Assembly (NCBI GenBank): GCA_027924585.1
Contig: BSBM01000763.1
Span: 575,001-639,000 of the forward strand
Direction of reading: 5' to 3'
Origin: Larix kaempferi
Lineage: Eukaryota; Streptophyta; Pinopsida; Pinales; Pinaceae
Length of the DNA stretch: 64,000 nucleotides
Part shown: positions 22,401 through 35,270 of the stretch, piece by piece
Numbering within the stretch: position 1 is the first letter of the stretch
Layout: each line of letters opens with the position of its first letter
Position numbers and translations under genes: made by a program
The notes under the pieces: generated by a model
Told to the model about the DNA's origin: nothing
Database searches by the model: none
What the model saw: only the letters and a program-made list of their open reading frames with translations

Positions 22401-22865
22401 AATTTTTTATGCATTTTTTCTATTCACGCGTGTGCATGCATTTCATCTTGTTATGGCCATTTCCAAGGAAAATTATTTAATTAGTATCGTGGGGAATGGC
22501 ATTTGAGGGTTGGAAATTTGGGTTTCATGTGGATGGATACATTGTAGAAAGGGAGGAGTTCTATTTTTTTCAATTTTTGGTTGGATTAGGAATTTTTGAG
22601 TTTTTGAAAAGGGATTCATTTTAATTATTCACCCATCTTGGTTGAGGGAAATGTGAATTTAATTAGAGATTGGGTTATTCCCAATTTTATAAATATTACA
22701 AAATTAGGTTGTTTTAAACTATAAAAAAATGGTAATTTAGGTTAAGAAATGACAAAAAAATGGTATGGGTGAATGAATTACCTGATTAGATGACAATCCA
22801 TCAGTGAATTTGCCTCCCCTCCAACTAAATCGAGCTCCTCTGATACTCCAGGGCACACAAACCAT
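19419..22865 (-). pseudogene. Eight-exon gene of unknown function, lightly decayed
   Basis: Exons with GT..AG borders (minus strand): 22782-22865 (ATG at 22865; MVCVPWSIRGARFSWRGGKF), 20667-21556, 20446-20568, 20247-20326, 20019-20159, 19836-19922, 19631-19738 and 19419-19499 (ends GKNKRKLEF then TGA). Exon 2 holds a globular stretch with LARLRGISASFSGGDRIF, DPWMGEIPNANKLHIS and FLRKIYAEFVL, then a Gly/Pro/His-rich part with CTSCGRPC. Later exons are Ser/Pro-rich. Five small exons are exact multiples of three in phase 0. Decay: stops at 21375-21377, 21072-21074 and 20982-20984; exon 4 is 80 bp, one base short; the exon 1/2 junction is one base off. The YAEFVL part vaguely recalls plant-mobile-domain proteins; I do not assign it. 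Total about 530 residues. Confidence 0.65.
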
Positions 22866-22960
22866 CCTCGTCCAACCTCGAATTCGCGTTTCTAATGCGT
22901 GAAGAGCGCCGCGGGTGGTCGGGGGTGGTCAGGACTGTGTTTTTAAATTGATTTTAGATT
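22866..22960 (-). promoter_or_regulatory. GC-rich probable 5' region of the eight-exon gene
   Basis: Directly upstream of the ATG on the minus strand, with GCGCCGCGGGTGGTCGGGGG-like content in an otherwise AT-rich neighbourhood. Inferred from position and composition only. Confidence 0.3.
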
Positions 22961-24745
22961 TACATAACGCATACGCGTTTTGTAGTTCTATAATGTGCAC
23001 ACGTTGTGGTTACCTATCCTACATGTCTAGTGACATGTCAGGCTCGGGTTTTACCAAACTGTTTTACCATACGATATTTTTAACTTGAAGCTGGAACAAA
23101 CAGTTTGCGAATAATTACAAATGAGCAGAGAACAATATGAAAATCTAATAGCATGTCACGTACATAAATTATTGGAAAACTACCAGCAAAGTAAACAAAT
23201 TTATAAACCCAACCATCCCCGCAAATGGTTGATGGAAAACAAACAAAGTGAACATTGAACACAGACATACACATTGTCTTAAAAAAAAATATGTTGGTAA
23301 TTTTGGGTAGATAATTTGAGATGTTACAATATATTCAAATTAATGTTATAAATGGATTAAGCATATATTCATCTTAAACCCGTATCTATCAAGCACCGAG
23401 AGGGATCCAATTTCTTGAGGTGTATTTCTTTTTTAAAATTTAAACTCAAGAAATTTGATCTCTCTTGATTGATAGATCCGGGTTTAAGTTTTAAGTTTAC
23501 CGACATGAATTTTTTTAATTATTTTGTTAGTAACAAACGTTAAATCATGATGTTACATCACACACGTTACAACATCTCCCCCATACTGGGCTGTAGAGCA
23601 CCTCGTTTCACTCAATACAATAATGTCAAAAAAATTATATTTTAATAATAATATAATTTAACTTTTATAATTATATTTTAATAATTTGTGAAGAATTGTT
23701 CTTTAACACAATATACTTTAATGCATGATATATATTAAAACTAATATAAAATTTTATTACTATACATATTGTTTTATATGTTTTATATCATGTACCTTGT
23801 TCCTTTGATGGAGATTCATGTGGCTAGACGTCTATGTGTCCCTTTTGAAATCATAGGACTCCTGTCGAACGTTAAATGGGCGAATGTTTATTGTAAAAGT
23901 AACAAAAAGTTAGACTAAAAGATAATTGCGTTTTGATTATTCTATACACAATAACAATTATTCTACGTTATAATATAGGCTTGATGTGAGAACTCACTCA
24001 CAAGCTTGCTTCTTTTGGCCCCACCACTACGGGGAAAAGTGACTCATGAAGATATTCACTCTGCATGAATCCTTCCATATTCAATGTTTTGGTACAAAAA
24101 GTGAAAAGTGAAGGCATCATTGTTATTGTTAAGTACAAATATTTCATTATTATTATATTTTGTGTGGAAGCAAGTGCACAAGGATGCAAAACATTATAAT
24201 TAGTAGCTTTAAACAACTAATTCCATGTCGGCGAAGTTTTTTTTTTTTTTAATTATATAGCCAATTGTTACTTTTGAATTAAGTTATTTTGTTACAATGC
24301 CTTGGATCGATTTCGACCGCTCATATGAGAACATGATTTACACATTTTCAGAATTTTTAATGACATCAAGCCTATAACTATAACTATTGTGATGGGAACT
24401 ACATATCGACAACACTTTCAAGGGCTCCCTAGCTATTGGGATGTACAACACAGCATGTACTGCGTGCAAAATCAACACATTAGCAAAATATTGTTAGAAT
24501 CAAGATACTTTAATGTCGGAGTATATGTTGTTAATTAACATTAGTGAAGCTTATTAGTTTTATTGTATATAAGCCTTCCATTTTTTAAATTATTTTTTGG
24601 AGTGCTTCTTATAAGATTATTCACGTCGAAAGATTGTATGGATCAACCTTGTCATGTATATCACTTGTTTTTCCACTTTAGGTTATGGACCCCACCAAAA
24701 TAAACATGTGAAAAAAAGCTTTTCACGTATTTTATTATGTAATAC
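22961..24745. other. AT-rich interval with a foldback element
   Basis: No gene. Inverted repeat at 23373-23488: CTTAAACCC..ATCTATCAAG..CAATTTCTTGAG faces CTCAAGAAATTTG..TTGATAGAT..GGGTTTAAG with a short AT-rich loop, a typical degraded MITE/foldback. A poly-T run lies at about 24238-24250. Otherwise ordinary. Confidence 0.55.
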
Positions 24746-25217
24746 ATAGTAACATAATTCTAATATAAATACGATTAGATACGGAAAAAGTACCTAATGA
24801 AAAAATCTAATAGAAATAAAATACAGAAGTAGAGTGCTTATATATAATAATTTTTAATAGAGTATTAAAAAATATACGATAAATGTACATAGAAATTTAT
24901 ATAATAAAATCACATATATTTAAAAAACAAAAAAATATAATTTCAACACCCTGCCATATGGCAAGTGTGAGTGACGGCAACTAGTTATTAATAATTATTT
25001 TAATAAGAAAGTATAAACTGAATGGTATTTATATGTTTTATAGTGTTTAAATTTTTTTTTTTAATTGGTTTTCAAACTTTAATTTTCCATTACTAAGAAT
25101 CAATATTGGTATTACACTTACATCGAATATTCGGCGAATTCGAATTTGTTCCAAAATTTCCGTACGTGAAATGACAATACGGCAGAATTATGCTACTGTG
25201 ATGTAATATCAAGGTTA

Positions 25218-25261
<44 letters not shown>

Positions 25262-25797
25262 TTTTAGGTTGGATATTAATGTTATAGGAAAATGTGTATT
25301 GGGTTTATATTCATTCAAGAGGATATCAAGCAAACTAATTAGATTAATGGTTGTCCTTCACATCATAGTAGCATAATTCGAGTACGAATACGATTCGATA
25401 CGAAAAAAAATATGTCATGAAAAAATCTAGTACGAATAAAATACGGAAGTAGAGTGCTTATATATAATATTTTTTAATAGAGTATTAAAAAATATACGAT
25501 AAATGTACATAGAAATTTATATTGGTATTATTTTAAAAAACATAAAAATATAATTTCAACAACCTGCAACTAGTTATTAATAATTATTTTAATAAGAAAG
25601 TATAAATTGAATGGTATTTATATGTTTTATAGTGTTTAAATTTGTTTTTTTTAATTGGTTTTCAAACTTTAATATTCCATTACTAAGAATCAGTATTGGT
25701 ATTACACTTACACCGAATATTAAGCGAATTTGAATTTGTTCCAAATTTCCATACGTGAAATGCCAATACGGCCAAATTATGCTACTCTGCTTCACAC
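24746..25797. repeat. Direct duplication, period about 611 bp
   Basis: 24746-25197 and 25364-25797 share long near-identical stretches (GAAGTAGAGTGCTTATATAT; AGTATTAAAAAATATACGAT; CTAGTTATTAATAATTATTT; TTCAAACTTTAAT.TTCCATT). The second copy lacks about 30 bp around a GCCATATGGC palindrome present in the first. Between them lies an (AT)19 tract at 25221-25258. Not coding. Confidence 0.85.
25221..25258. repeat. (AT)19 microsatellite
   Basis: Uninterrupted AT dinucleotide run. Confidence 0.97.
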
Positions 25798-26791
25798 TAC
25801 CAACCAATTTCAACAAATTGTCAATATATTTTTATTTAAATATATATTTCATAATTTGCAAAATGTCATTATCATGAGTAATGACCATTTTTTTTAATAA
25901 AACGATTTAGAAATTCCCCAATGTATCCACTCTTGTTTAATGCATTTTTTCTTTCGAGGAAATTAATGGCTTAATGCATTTTCTCTCTCAAGGAAATTAA
26001 TGGATCATATTTCATGTCTACATATATCTTGTTAAAAAATTTCGGAAGAGATAAGGGATTTGCTAATCATTGATAGAGACCAAATCTCTAACATATATCT
26101 TCGTAAATATTTAAAATCTAATTTATGTAGGAATTTATTTTTTATAATATATTTTTTTGTAAATGATACATGTGGACTCTAAGATAAGCATAGAACAAGT
26201 TACATATCCCCTAATTAGTTGTAGAATGTGTCTCTTCAACCAAAAAACGAGCGGCATGGTAATGAAATCTTTGATAAAGTGTTTTAACAAAAGGATAAAG
26301 TGTTAATGATAATGGAAGCAATTAAATAATGAATTATTGCGAAGCATTTGAACTTCCGTGAAATATGGAACATGATAAAAATAGGAATGTATTTGTAGAC
26401 AATATATAGCTACAATGAAACACATGCTTGTTCGGTTACGTAAGAGATATAATAAACAACACCTATCCGTTCAAATAATTAAGGAGATGTAATAAATAAC
26501 ACGTCCTGGTTTAAATAATTTAAGAGATGTAATAAATAACACGTATTGGTTTAAATAATTTTAGAGTTTGTTAGATACCTAATTTCTAAGGGTTATGGTC
26601 CATTACACATATTATATTATATTATTGTACAATATATAGATGGTTTTACTTAAATGATTAGGAAATCTGAAGAGACGTAGCAAAATAAGAATCGACCATT
26701 TGGATCAAAAAACCAAAGGTTATATATCTTCATGTATCTATACAATTATCATGCTCAATACAAAGTATTAAAGTTACCACATAGCTATTAG
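25798..26791. other. AT-rich interval, possible LTR of the copia relic, with 40 bp triplet
   Basis: Three 40 bp units, AAGAGATGTAATAAATAACA..GTTTAAATAATTT, at 26441, 26481 and 26521. The position just upstream of a degenerate Met-type primer site makes part of this the likely 5' LTR of the copia relic; I cannot mark its start. No gene. Confidence 0.5.
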
Positions 26792-29560
26792 TGGTATAAG
26801 AGTCTTGCTTTTGTCATAACTCCATGAATTTCACCTAAGTGTGTTTGCTTGCTACAAATTCACATTCACATGAAAGCTAGCGTTATTGACCTCCACTAAA
26901 AGCCCAATACACGTTTAATATGCTATTCAACTCTTCATTTTGTATATATCATTCATACTTGTCAATGGTATTGGTATCTACTTATTATCTCAATGTATAG
27001 ACTTGATATCAGCCTAGTGTCGGTATTACCTCTGCATCTATGTATTACCTCTGCATCTATGTATTTCAGAATTGTACCATTCTTATTTTTGCATCTCTAG
27101 AGTACTATGAGGAAAAGCATAGTGTTTTGGTATTGTGTTATTGTTATTATGGTAGCATGCTATGACTCTCAGTGCAAGTGCTATTAGTAAACTATAAATC
27201 AACTTATAAGTTAAAAGAATCATACTACTATTAAAAGCGTTGTGCTACTTCTATTGGCATCGTAGTGCAAAAGGGATCTTAATTGGAGCTTATTGATTGT
27301 CTCAAATTACTATATTCTATAGCTTTCATATTGTAATTTTATTGCAATAGAATTTATTGTAGAGTGAATTATAGAGATTGAAGATATTATCGCCAAATTT
27401 GTATATTTTATTTAAACACATGTTGCTTGAAGTGATTTTTCCTATAAATATTTATTTTCTTGTCCCTATTGGTGGCGTGGTTCTTAATGGAAAAGAGAAC
27501 TATCTAGAGTTTTTAATGAAGATCGAACACACTTTGATTTTTAATCATCTGTGGGATGACATTTATGAAGGAATATTGTGCATGCTCTAATTTTTAATGA
27601 TATGCAGGATGCCATTAATGAAGGAGGAGATGTCACTAAACCTACAAAGACTACATTAGACAAAGAGCTTGTAATATGGAAGAACAAAGTCAACAAATCA
27701 TGTGCAATGATTGTTGCTACAGCAAGTGAAGAGGTGATTTTCCATATAACTTTTATTACACCTTATTAGGGTGATATAAATAAATTTAAGGATTTGTATC
27801 ACTCGCACTTAACATTTGAGCTTATGTAGTTGTTGAATCTCATCATCCTACAGTAGAATGAGAATTTTTATTGGAAAGAAGATAGTTCATACAACTCGAG
27901 ACTATGTACCTTGCTCATAAAGAGTAGAATAAATAAAATGATTCCTATAGAGGAGATGGCAGTGAAAGAGGACATGGAAGAAATAACTTTGTAGAAAGGA
28001 GAGGTAGATATAACCATGTTGAGTGATCTAACCTTCATTTTGTTCATATGGAAAGAAGGGAGATGATGATAAGGAATGAAAAATTCTATGGGAAAAGATC
28101 AGAGAGAAGAAATAGAAAGAAGAACAATGCAAATCTTCTCAATCTTCTCATTTAATTTTTACACATTGTAATATTATTCTAAATGAAGTTTTTTTCAACA
28201 CTTCATTTGATTCTTGGAGTGATACTTGGCTACTTGACACTAATGCTACCTACCACATGACTTTTAGCAAAGACTTCCTTGAAGAATTCAAGGATAATGT
28301 ATATGCTATAGTATATTTTGCAAACAAATATACCCTGAAACCTAAATGTTTTTGCATTGTAATGCTCAAATTGTTTGGAATTCACACTTTATATTGCATA
28401 ATGTTATCTCTCTCTTCTAGAGTTGTCAGGGAAATTGTTATATCTTTTGCACATTAGATAGAAATACCATTGCATTCGGATCGTTGATGGAAAAGCTTAG
28501 GTAAGAAGATCTTATGACAACCAAGTCATTATGACAGTATGGAAAGATGAGAGATTATTGAAGATAAAAAGAAACATCTACAAGAGAACATAATTTTGCA
28601 CACCTCTCTCAGCATGATGAAGGTACATGTCGGCATCTAGTCTTTTTTTGCATGCTATATATAGGAATATCAGTTATGATAGTCTTTGTTTGTTAAAGAA
28701 TAATGGTGTTTATGTTTTTCTCGCAATTCAAAGGAATTTGAGGTAGTGAGTTGCACATATCCTTTGAAAAAATCATAAGAAACCTTTTCATGATTTTAAT
28801 TCTAGTGTATGCAGAAAATCAAAATTGATGCACTTTGACTTGTGTGAACCCATGCATGTTGCATCTACAAATACAATAAATGTCTCATCTCTTTTATTTA
28901 TGATTACACCAATATGTGTTCAGTTTATATGTTGAATCATATATCTGAGGAATTTGAAATATTTAAAAAAATTCATGTATGGATTGAAAAATAGGAACAA
29001 TCTCATATTGCCACTCTTCATAGTGATGATGGAAAATAATATACTTCGAATGAATTTGAGAACTATCTTCATCGACATGGGATTATGCGTCAAACCACTT
29101 TTACATATAATCCTCAATAGAATTTTGTATCATAATGAGTGAATAGGAAAGTATTAAATATGGTATGTTACATGCTATTTTTCAAGAATGTGAAATTCAT
29201 GTTTTTGGGTGATGCAGTTGTATATGCACTTTATTTGAGAAATAAAAGTCCATCTAACTCTCTTTATTAATAAGACTCCATGTGAAATGTGGTATGGATG
29301 CAATCCTTTAGTAATGGATCATAGGGTTTTTATATACACATGTTATTCCTTAATTCATAAGGAATAGAGAAACAACCTTTGTCTAAGGAGTTGAATGTGC
29401 GTATTATCAGGGTACTCAAATACCACCAGGGCATATCATATTTACGATGCGGTAAATAAAAAGAGTATTCTTTGTAAAGATGTTATTTTTCATAAAATGA
29501 ATAGAAAAGACATGAATTTGGAGAGTTAGCTTCATCATCTAGATAAATATGCCCATGTAA
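26792..29560 (+). mobile_element. Degenerate Ty1/copia relic (primer site, gag, protease, integrase)
   Basis: TGGTATAAGAGTC at 26792 looks like the initiator-Met primer site TGGTATCAGAG with changes. Gag-like text at 27463-27770 (LNGKENYLEFLMKIEHTL, then a Lys-rich part). Protease-like WLLDTNATYHMTFSKDF at 28225-28275, where copia proteases have WLLDSGATHHMTF; the catalytic DSG is DTN here. Integrase-like pieces follow to about 29530 (KKPFHDFNSSVCRKSKLMHF; CEMWYGCNPLVMDHRVF; a final GYSNTTRAYHIYD). All parts are separated by stops and frameshifts and no RT follows. It is a dead, truncated copy. Confidence 0.8.
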
Positions 29561-29949
29561 AGACATATATCCACCACAAGGAAAATATGTTAATAGGAGG
29601 TTTTTAGTGTTACAAGATTGGCAAAAAATGTGCAAAAAACCTCCGCTACAACGTGTGTTTTTGGTAGCATAGGTTTTTGTTGAGGTTATAATGGGTATTC
29701 AGTAGAACAAAAAACCTCTGATTTCGAAGCTTCTAGAAGATGTTTTTTATTATGTGCTTTAAATTTATATAATGTGTACTAGTTTTTCTTCTATAACTAA
29801 AATGCATCAGTGCGTACACACAATGTCAAGGGACTAGTGCGCATGTTATAAATAACAAAGAACAATGCTTCTACATTATAGTGAGAGGGTGTTCCCATGA
29901 AGATGGGTAACACTTTTTGGCAACACGGGGGCGCAGATTGCATAAAACA
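29561..29949. other. AT-rich spacer with a short AGGTTTTT/AAAAACCT inverted pair
   Basis: GGAGGTTTTTAGTG near 29596 faces AACAAAAAACCTC near 29704, which may mark a small foldback. No ORF. Confidence 0.35.
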
Positions 29950-30190
29950 AAAGCTCGATTGAGGTTTAGTTAAGCCCTTGATCGAGCTTTCAAAATCTTG
30001 ATCAACAAGTTTAAAGAAGCCATCGATGAAAGTTTTTTCAATAGCTCGATTCAGGGTTTAAATAACCCTCAATCAAGCTTTGGAGCTCAATGGAAGGTTG
30101 GATAAACCCTTGATCGAGCTATTAGCTCACTATCTTGATCGATCTATTTGCTCGATCGAGGTATTGGTTTGATCGAGCTATTCAATTAAT
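29950..30190. repeat. Palindrome-rich block of AGCTCGATCGAG-type motifs
   Basis: AGCTCGATTGAGG, CTTGATCGAGCT, TAGCTCGATTCAGGG, CTCAATCAAGCTT, CTTGATCGAGCTATTAGCTC, GCTCGATCGAGG and GATCGAGCTATT alternate over 240 bp in both orientations. Each neighbouring pair can form a stem of 9-12 bp. No coding frame. Confidence 0.75.
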
Positions 30191-30478
30191 ATTATTTTTT
30201 ACATATAACATTTAATATTTTTATGATTGATATATTTTTAATTTCGTTTAGACATGATCAAATCCAAAAGCGGTTTATAACTTATAAACTCATAATCAAA
30301 ACAATACGCCTTATCTTATTCTCCTCATAAAAGTAGGTCTTCCCCCCATCGAGACCATGGCTATGACTAGGTACCTAATTTACAAATACAAGATAAATAA
30401 CACGGGAAATGAGAGACTTACTCAAATTGATTTAAAATCAAGTCAAAACCAAAATGCCTCAAGTAGGGTTGGTGTAAA

Positions 30479-30860
30479 GATACGATAGCTTGGTTAAACC
30501 ATTGGGGCATTGACGAAAATGATGCTTTGTGGAATATCGATAATGCCAATAATATTATTACATCTATGTTTAAAGAGAAATTTTGGTGCAAGGAAAATTT
30601 AGAAATTAAAAGAAAATTAAGATACTATAAGGAGGCCATTAACCCTCATTTGGAAGATCAAAAGTATCTCTCGGTAGTAACTAGTTCAAAAAAGGAAAAT
30701 TAATATAGCCAATATTAGAACAAACTCTCATGAGATCCATAGAAAAACAGGGCATTGATCTATTCCTAAAACACCGTGGGCGGAAAGGGTTTGCCATATT
30801 TGTGAGTTTATGAGCGTTGAAGATGAAAATAACTTTCTCTTAGAGTGACCTGGTTACACC
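30479..30860 (+). pseudogene. Non-LTR (LINE-type) reverse transcriptase C-terminal fragment
   Basis: An open frame from 30479 (IAWLNHWGIDENDALWNI) shifts near 30700 to INIANIRTNSHEIHRKTGH, then PWAERVCHICEFMSVEDEN and LLE-stop-PGYT. The RTNSHEI..G.., R.C..C...VEDE..F...CPGY wording is typical of the Cys/His end of non-LTR RT proteins. The Cys before PGY is replaced by TGA. No RT core is present. Downstream (30835-30915) the final CTTAGAGTGACCTGGTTACA piece is repeated about three times. Confidence 0.6.
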
Positions 30861-31779
30861 CTTCTCTTAGAGTGCCCTTATTACAACATTCTCTTACAGT
30901 TCCCTGCTTACACCCATGTTAGATCTGAGTTTAACGCCTATTTCATTAAATTTCGACATATTACGCAAAATTTGGACTAAAAAAGTGTGAATTTAGACTT
31001 TGAAAGTGTCAATATCTACCTTTCTAAAGTGAAAAATTAGGTTTTGAAAGTAGCAATATTGGCTTTGAAAAGCATGTTTTTCTATTCGAACAATGTGTTT
31101 TTTGACTACTTATGAACCCTAAAATTGCAATTTTTTATTATGAAACTATGAATTTCAATTCAAAAAGTATGAATTTCAAATCAAGAAATGCAAATTTTGA
31201 TTTGAAAAGTGCAATTTCAATTTCGAAATGTGCAATCTTTTAAGGTGAAAAGTGCAATGTCTATAATATTCAGTCCTTGTTTGAATAGCAAGTTTATCAT
31301 TTCTTGTTTCTTTTTTGATACAGTATCAAGAATATCCATCTTTTTACATATATAATTTTAGTAGTTTCCAAATGAGGAAGGAATTCTCTACGTAATCTGT
31401 ATAGGCACAAATTACTTACACAATAGTAACCAGTAAACAATGTATTTTGCATCACAGTAGTAATTTTCCTCAAATGCCTGGAGGATTGTGGACGTTCCAG
31501 ATGCTCGATCTTTGCTCACCCTGCCATGTTGATAGACAGACTAGAAGGATTGTAACAAAATATAAATTTGTTGGGATAAATATACCATCAAACGATCTCC
31601 ATAGGAACATCCATCCCACTCTCAACACTATGCCACATCAGTTCTCATTATGCCTTAACTGCTACAAGGCCCTTCTCGTTTATTCTATATTTTTCTCCTG
31701 CCCATCATAGCCTTGGTGAACATGCCCATATGATGCTATTTACATTGATCATCATATTTTCTTCTGCAACAACAACCCA
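30861..31779. other. AT-rich interval with simple degenerate repeats
   Basis: 30835-30915 holds three copies of a TTCTCTTAGAGTG.CCT..TACA unit. 30970-31260 is rich in irregular TTTGAAAAGTGCAATTT units of about 25 bp. 31261-31779 shows nothing I can name. Confidence 0.55.
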
Positions 31780-34700
31780 TTATTTCTTTCTATTTAAGCA
31801 GTTTTTGTGCAAGACCTTCAGATCCTTTGATGCTCCTTTTGGCTTCCACCATTGCACCTCTACTTTGTAAGACCCAAGAATACTAGCATCTAAATCCTCA
31901 TAAATATTACCAATCGGCATACCCAACCATATTGCACAATATGGATCTGGTGATTGAAAAATGACCATTTGTCCCTTTACAACATCCACTCTTGGAATGA
32001 ATTCATCTCTAGGCTTGTTTCATATTGGTCCAACATAGAAATCCTGCAAAGCAGGAACATTTTCCTTCAAATAGGCATCCATAATTTCATGTTCAGATCT
32101 TGTAGGTTCAATACTATGAATATCATGGCTTGTTGATGGCCAAAAGTTAGTTTCTTACTGATCAACACTCTCGAAGGGACTGTCCAAAGCTTTATATACA
32201 ACCTCCCAATAATTTAACTTGGGACACAAAAATTGTTCAGTTCCCTTCTCAATCCCTCGATTCCAGAATGAAATATATGTTTCTATTCCTTTTTTTATTT
32301 CGTCAATGTCTGAAGGTCTCTTTGATTTCATATTTAATAACCTAGGCTTCCCCACCGACAAGCCTTCACTACCATCTGAAAATGACTGCCACAGATGAAT
32401 ATGAAATGACCAAGCTTCATCCCAAAGTGATTCCCTCCATCGCATGACTGGAATGTTATCTATGAGCTGAAATTTCAAAAAAATGGAATTTTTTTATACC
32501 GATGATCTTGGAATTTGCATCCAAAAGGTGGGGTTTCACAAAACTCTTAAAATCATAAAGTTCATCAATTAGATAGGGGACATAGAAATTTTTATCTTCA
32601 CATGTCCGATACGTATCCATAATTTCAGAGAGTAAAAATATATCCTTGCGCATTAACTTTACTGATAACCTTCCATAAGTTCCATCTATGTCTTCATGGG
32701 TGTGTCCAACTGGGAGGAATCCAAATTCAACAATCTTGAAAACTCGCATTGCTATTAAAAGAGATAAAAATGCAAATACTAAGCGGTTTTTGTTATCGCA
32801 TGAACAATTATCGATTTGCAACAACAATATGGGTGGTAGTTTTCTATTTGGCATGCATTGATACGTACCATCAACACACAATATATCATGGTACATTACA
32901 TCTTGTCTGTATGACACACACTTTTCATACGACTCTGATTGCAATAGAGCATCATGGAATTGGTGCTTAGATGTTCCTGCTTTGTAGATAAAATCACCAT
33001 ATTTATCAACCACTGGTTCTTCAAGACTCTTCAAGCAATTAGCCAAGGATGTCACAGTGAAATTCGATTCCATCTCTAAAAATGAGAGGCTTAAATGGAC
33101 AAAACCCCCAGTCTTGTTCCCATGAGTCAACATTCCAGTCAATGATATGGGAAGATTCATAAAATTACTAAAAACTTTTTCCTTCTTACCCATCCTTGGA
33201 ATGGAAGTTTTTGACTTATCCATTTTGTGAGAATAATATACTTGACGACAACTTGCGATATATTTATTATGAGCTTCCTGATGTCTTTGCAAACTTTCCA
33301 CCTCAGCTAGATCAGTGGTCCCCTTGAGCATATGATGTATTGTAATTCACTCATTACACCTTGCAAAGGAGTTTGCTTTAGAAATTTTAACATATCGAAA
33401 ATCTTCTCTCACCACCTTGCTAAAGGAGGATTACGATACTAGAGACAAACCAATACTTTCGATTTCTTCATTTGCCATTTTTCGCAGCAAACCATGAGAA
33501 ATATTAGATGGCAATAATTTCAAGGTTGTCCTTCTTCCATCTTCAGTTATTAATCGTGTAAGATGTGGATATTTGTTTGAATTATCTTCTACAATTTTAT
33601 TAATAGTATCTACCAGTGCAATAGTTTTTTCCCTAGATTTTTCCAAGCCATTGATACCATTCACAACTCTCACATCACCATTCAAGAACATGCTTTTATA
33701 ATTGTAGAAAGTGCTCCTTTTTATCCCATGGAATTTATACCATCCATTTTGATAGATGTCTCTTGTGTCTAATCTAATTGTAAACAGGTTTTTTTTTTTT
33801 TTCTCGTCTCCTTCTTCGGCCACACGAGCATTTGATCCCATAGAATTTATAACATACTGAGTTCTTGAATTCAATTAATACTATGAAATTTATTCACACA
33901 TTCAACAATCGATTGAAGTGAAATTTTTGATATGCAAAGATTTGAGCAAAATGTTCAATGACAATTTTTGAAACAAATGCACACTGATCAATTGCAAGCC
34001 TGTAAGGTATTGATCTTGAATTCCTTTCAGAAATTTTAGTTCCAGCTTTCTGCTTTATGAAATTTTATGGCCTTGTTCCATTACCTTTAACATCTGTATA
34101 TTCACACTGGGGAGTACCTGGAAGGACCATCTGTAAAAGACATTCTTCAAAAATATTCCAAATGTTGACCATATCTTTGCCTGTGTTCTTTTTTAGTATA
34201 ACATCCAAAGGAACATCATTGAGGTCAAACAAATTGTTTGCAGGCCATATTATAAGAGAGCCTTCAAATACACCACAATCCTCACAATTGCAAAAGACTT
34301 TATGAACTAAAATACCAAACTCACCAACATCTAGTGGTTTGAATTGTACAATGTCTCCTTCAAAAACACTTGACACTATTCCCCGAGCAACATAATGTGT
34401 CTTTAAAGAACATTGATGTATCAAATTAAATTTATCTCCCACAAAATTGATATTGTGATTTTGTCTTAATACTTTCCAAGAAGTTTCAGATTGATTATTG
34501 TTGAAATTGATTTCAAAAGAAATCAATGTTTATGTATTAAAATCTATGATTCTTTTAATTGTCCATACAACAAAACCTACACTTCTTAACCCTGGACAAC
34601 ATGCCATACAAGAAAACACCACTTCATCCACCATATTACCAAAAGATAAGTCACCCAATAACGTTCCCCCAACAAAATCAGTCCCACTCACATTTGTTAC

Positions 34701-35144
34701 AAAACCTATGGAAATGCAATCCTTGCATTCTGAACACTTATGTAACAACTTATGTTTTCTCATAATAAAAGAATATTTATTATCAGTTGCTATGATATGT
34801 TCTACACTCGTCGAAGTAGAAGCTAGTATATCATTCACCTCATTCTCTTGAAGATAAGATCCAATGTGGTTAACGATCTTAGATGTAGGCCATTGAATAT
34901 AACCACCAACTGCCTTTGTCAATGTATCTGCACCTTCTGATGGATAGGGAAATTGAAGATCTACATTTAACGTCTTGGTAACGTTTATAAAGATACATCC
35001 ATCCTGAATGTTGATATTATGCAATATTTTTCTTTCTGGAAAAGAGATTCCTTCAACAACTTTCAATCCATTCAAAAGGAGTTCCATACATTGTTGAGAA
35101 CCAAAATCCATTTTAGAAGTGATTTCTGAAATATAAAATAGCAT
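31780..35144 (-). pseudogene. DUF7869-type protein gene with DUF8039-like N part, broken
   Basis: Minus-strand order: 35144-34530, with FPYPSEGADTL and AVGGYIQWPTSKI (DUF8039-like); 34526-34065, with a second short IIWPANN and CNCEDC; 33874-33431, WYKFHGIKRSTFYNYKSMF and a GRRTTLKLLPSN helix region; 33400-32456, the conserved core, with HNKYIASCRQVYYSHK, LQIDNCSCDNKNR, FLSLL and GHTHEDIDGTYGRLS, diagnostic of DUF7869; 32478-31780, a C-terminal part with WLGMPIG and VEVQWWKPKG. DUF7869 is thought to have an RNase H-like fold and occurs in transposon-borne proteins; its activity is not established. Breaks: a TAG and a frameshift near 33430, TGA in place of the second Cys of FARCNE-stop-ITIHHML, a frameshift near 32470, a TAG near 32030 and gaps between the N-terminal ORFs. 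It spans over 1000 codons. Confidence 0.7.
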
Positions 35145-35270
35145 GACACATTATTGAGAACAAAAATCCATTTCAGAAGCGATTTCTGAAATATAAAATA
35201 GCATGACACATTGTTGAGAACCAAAATCCATTTCAGAAGTGAATTATGAAATATAAAATAACATGAGCAC
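35091..35270. repeat. 60 bp tandem repeat, three copies
   Basis: TTGTTGAGAACCAAAATCCA..AGAAGTGATTTCTGAAATAT repeats at 35091, 35151 and 35211. The first copy overlaps the 5' end of the DUF7869-type gene, so the array duplicated that gene's start region. Confidence 0.93.

Noticed and set aside
29950-30190. CRISPR-like array
   Set aside because: Units alternate in orientation without uniform spacers, and this is eukaryotic nuclear DNA.
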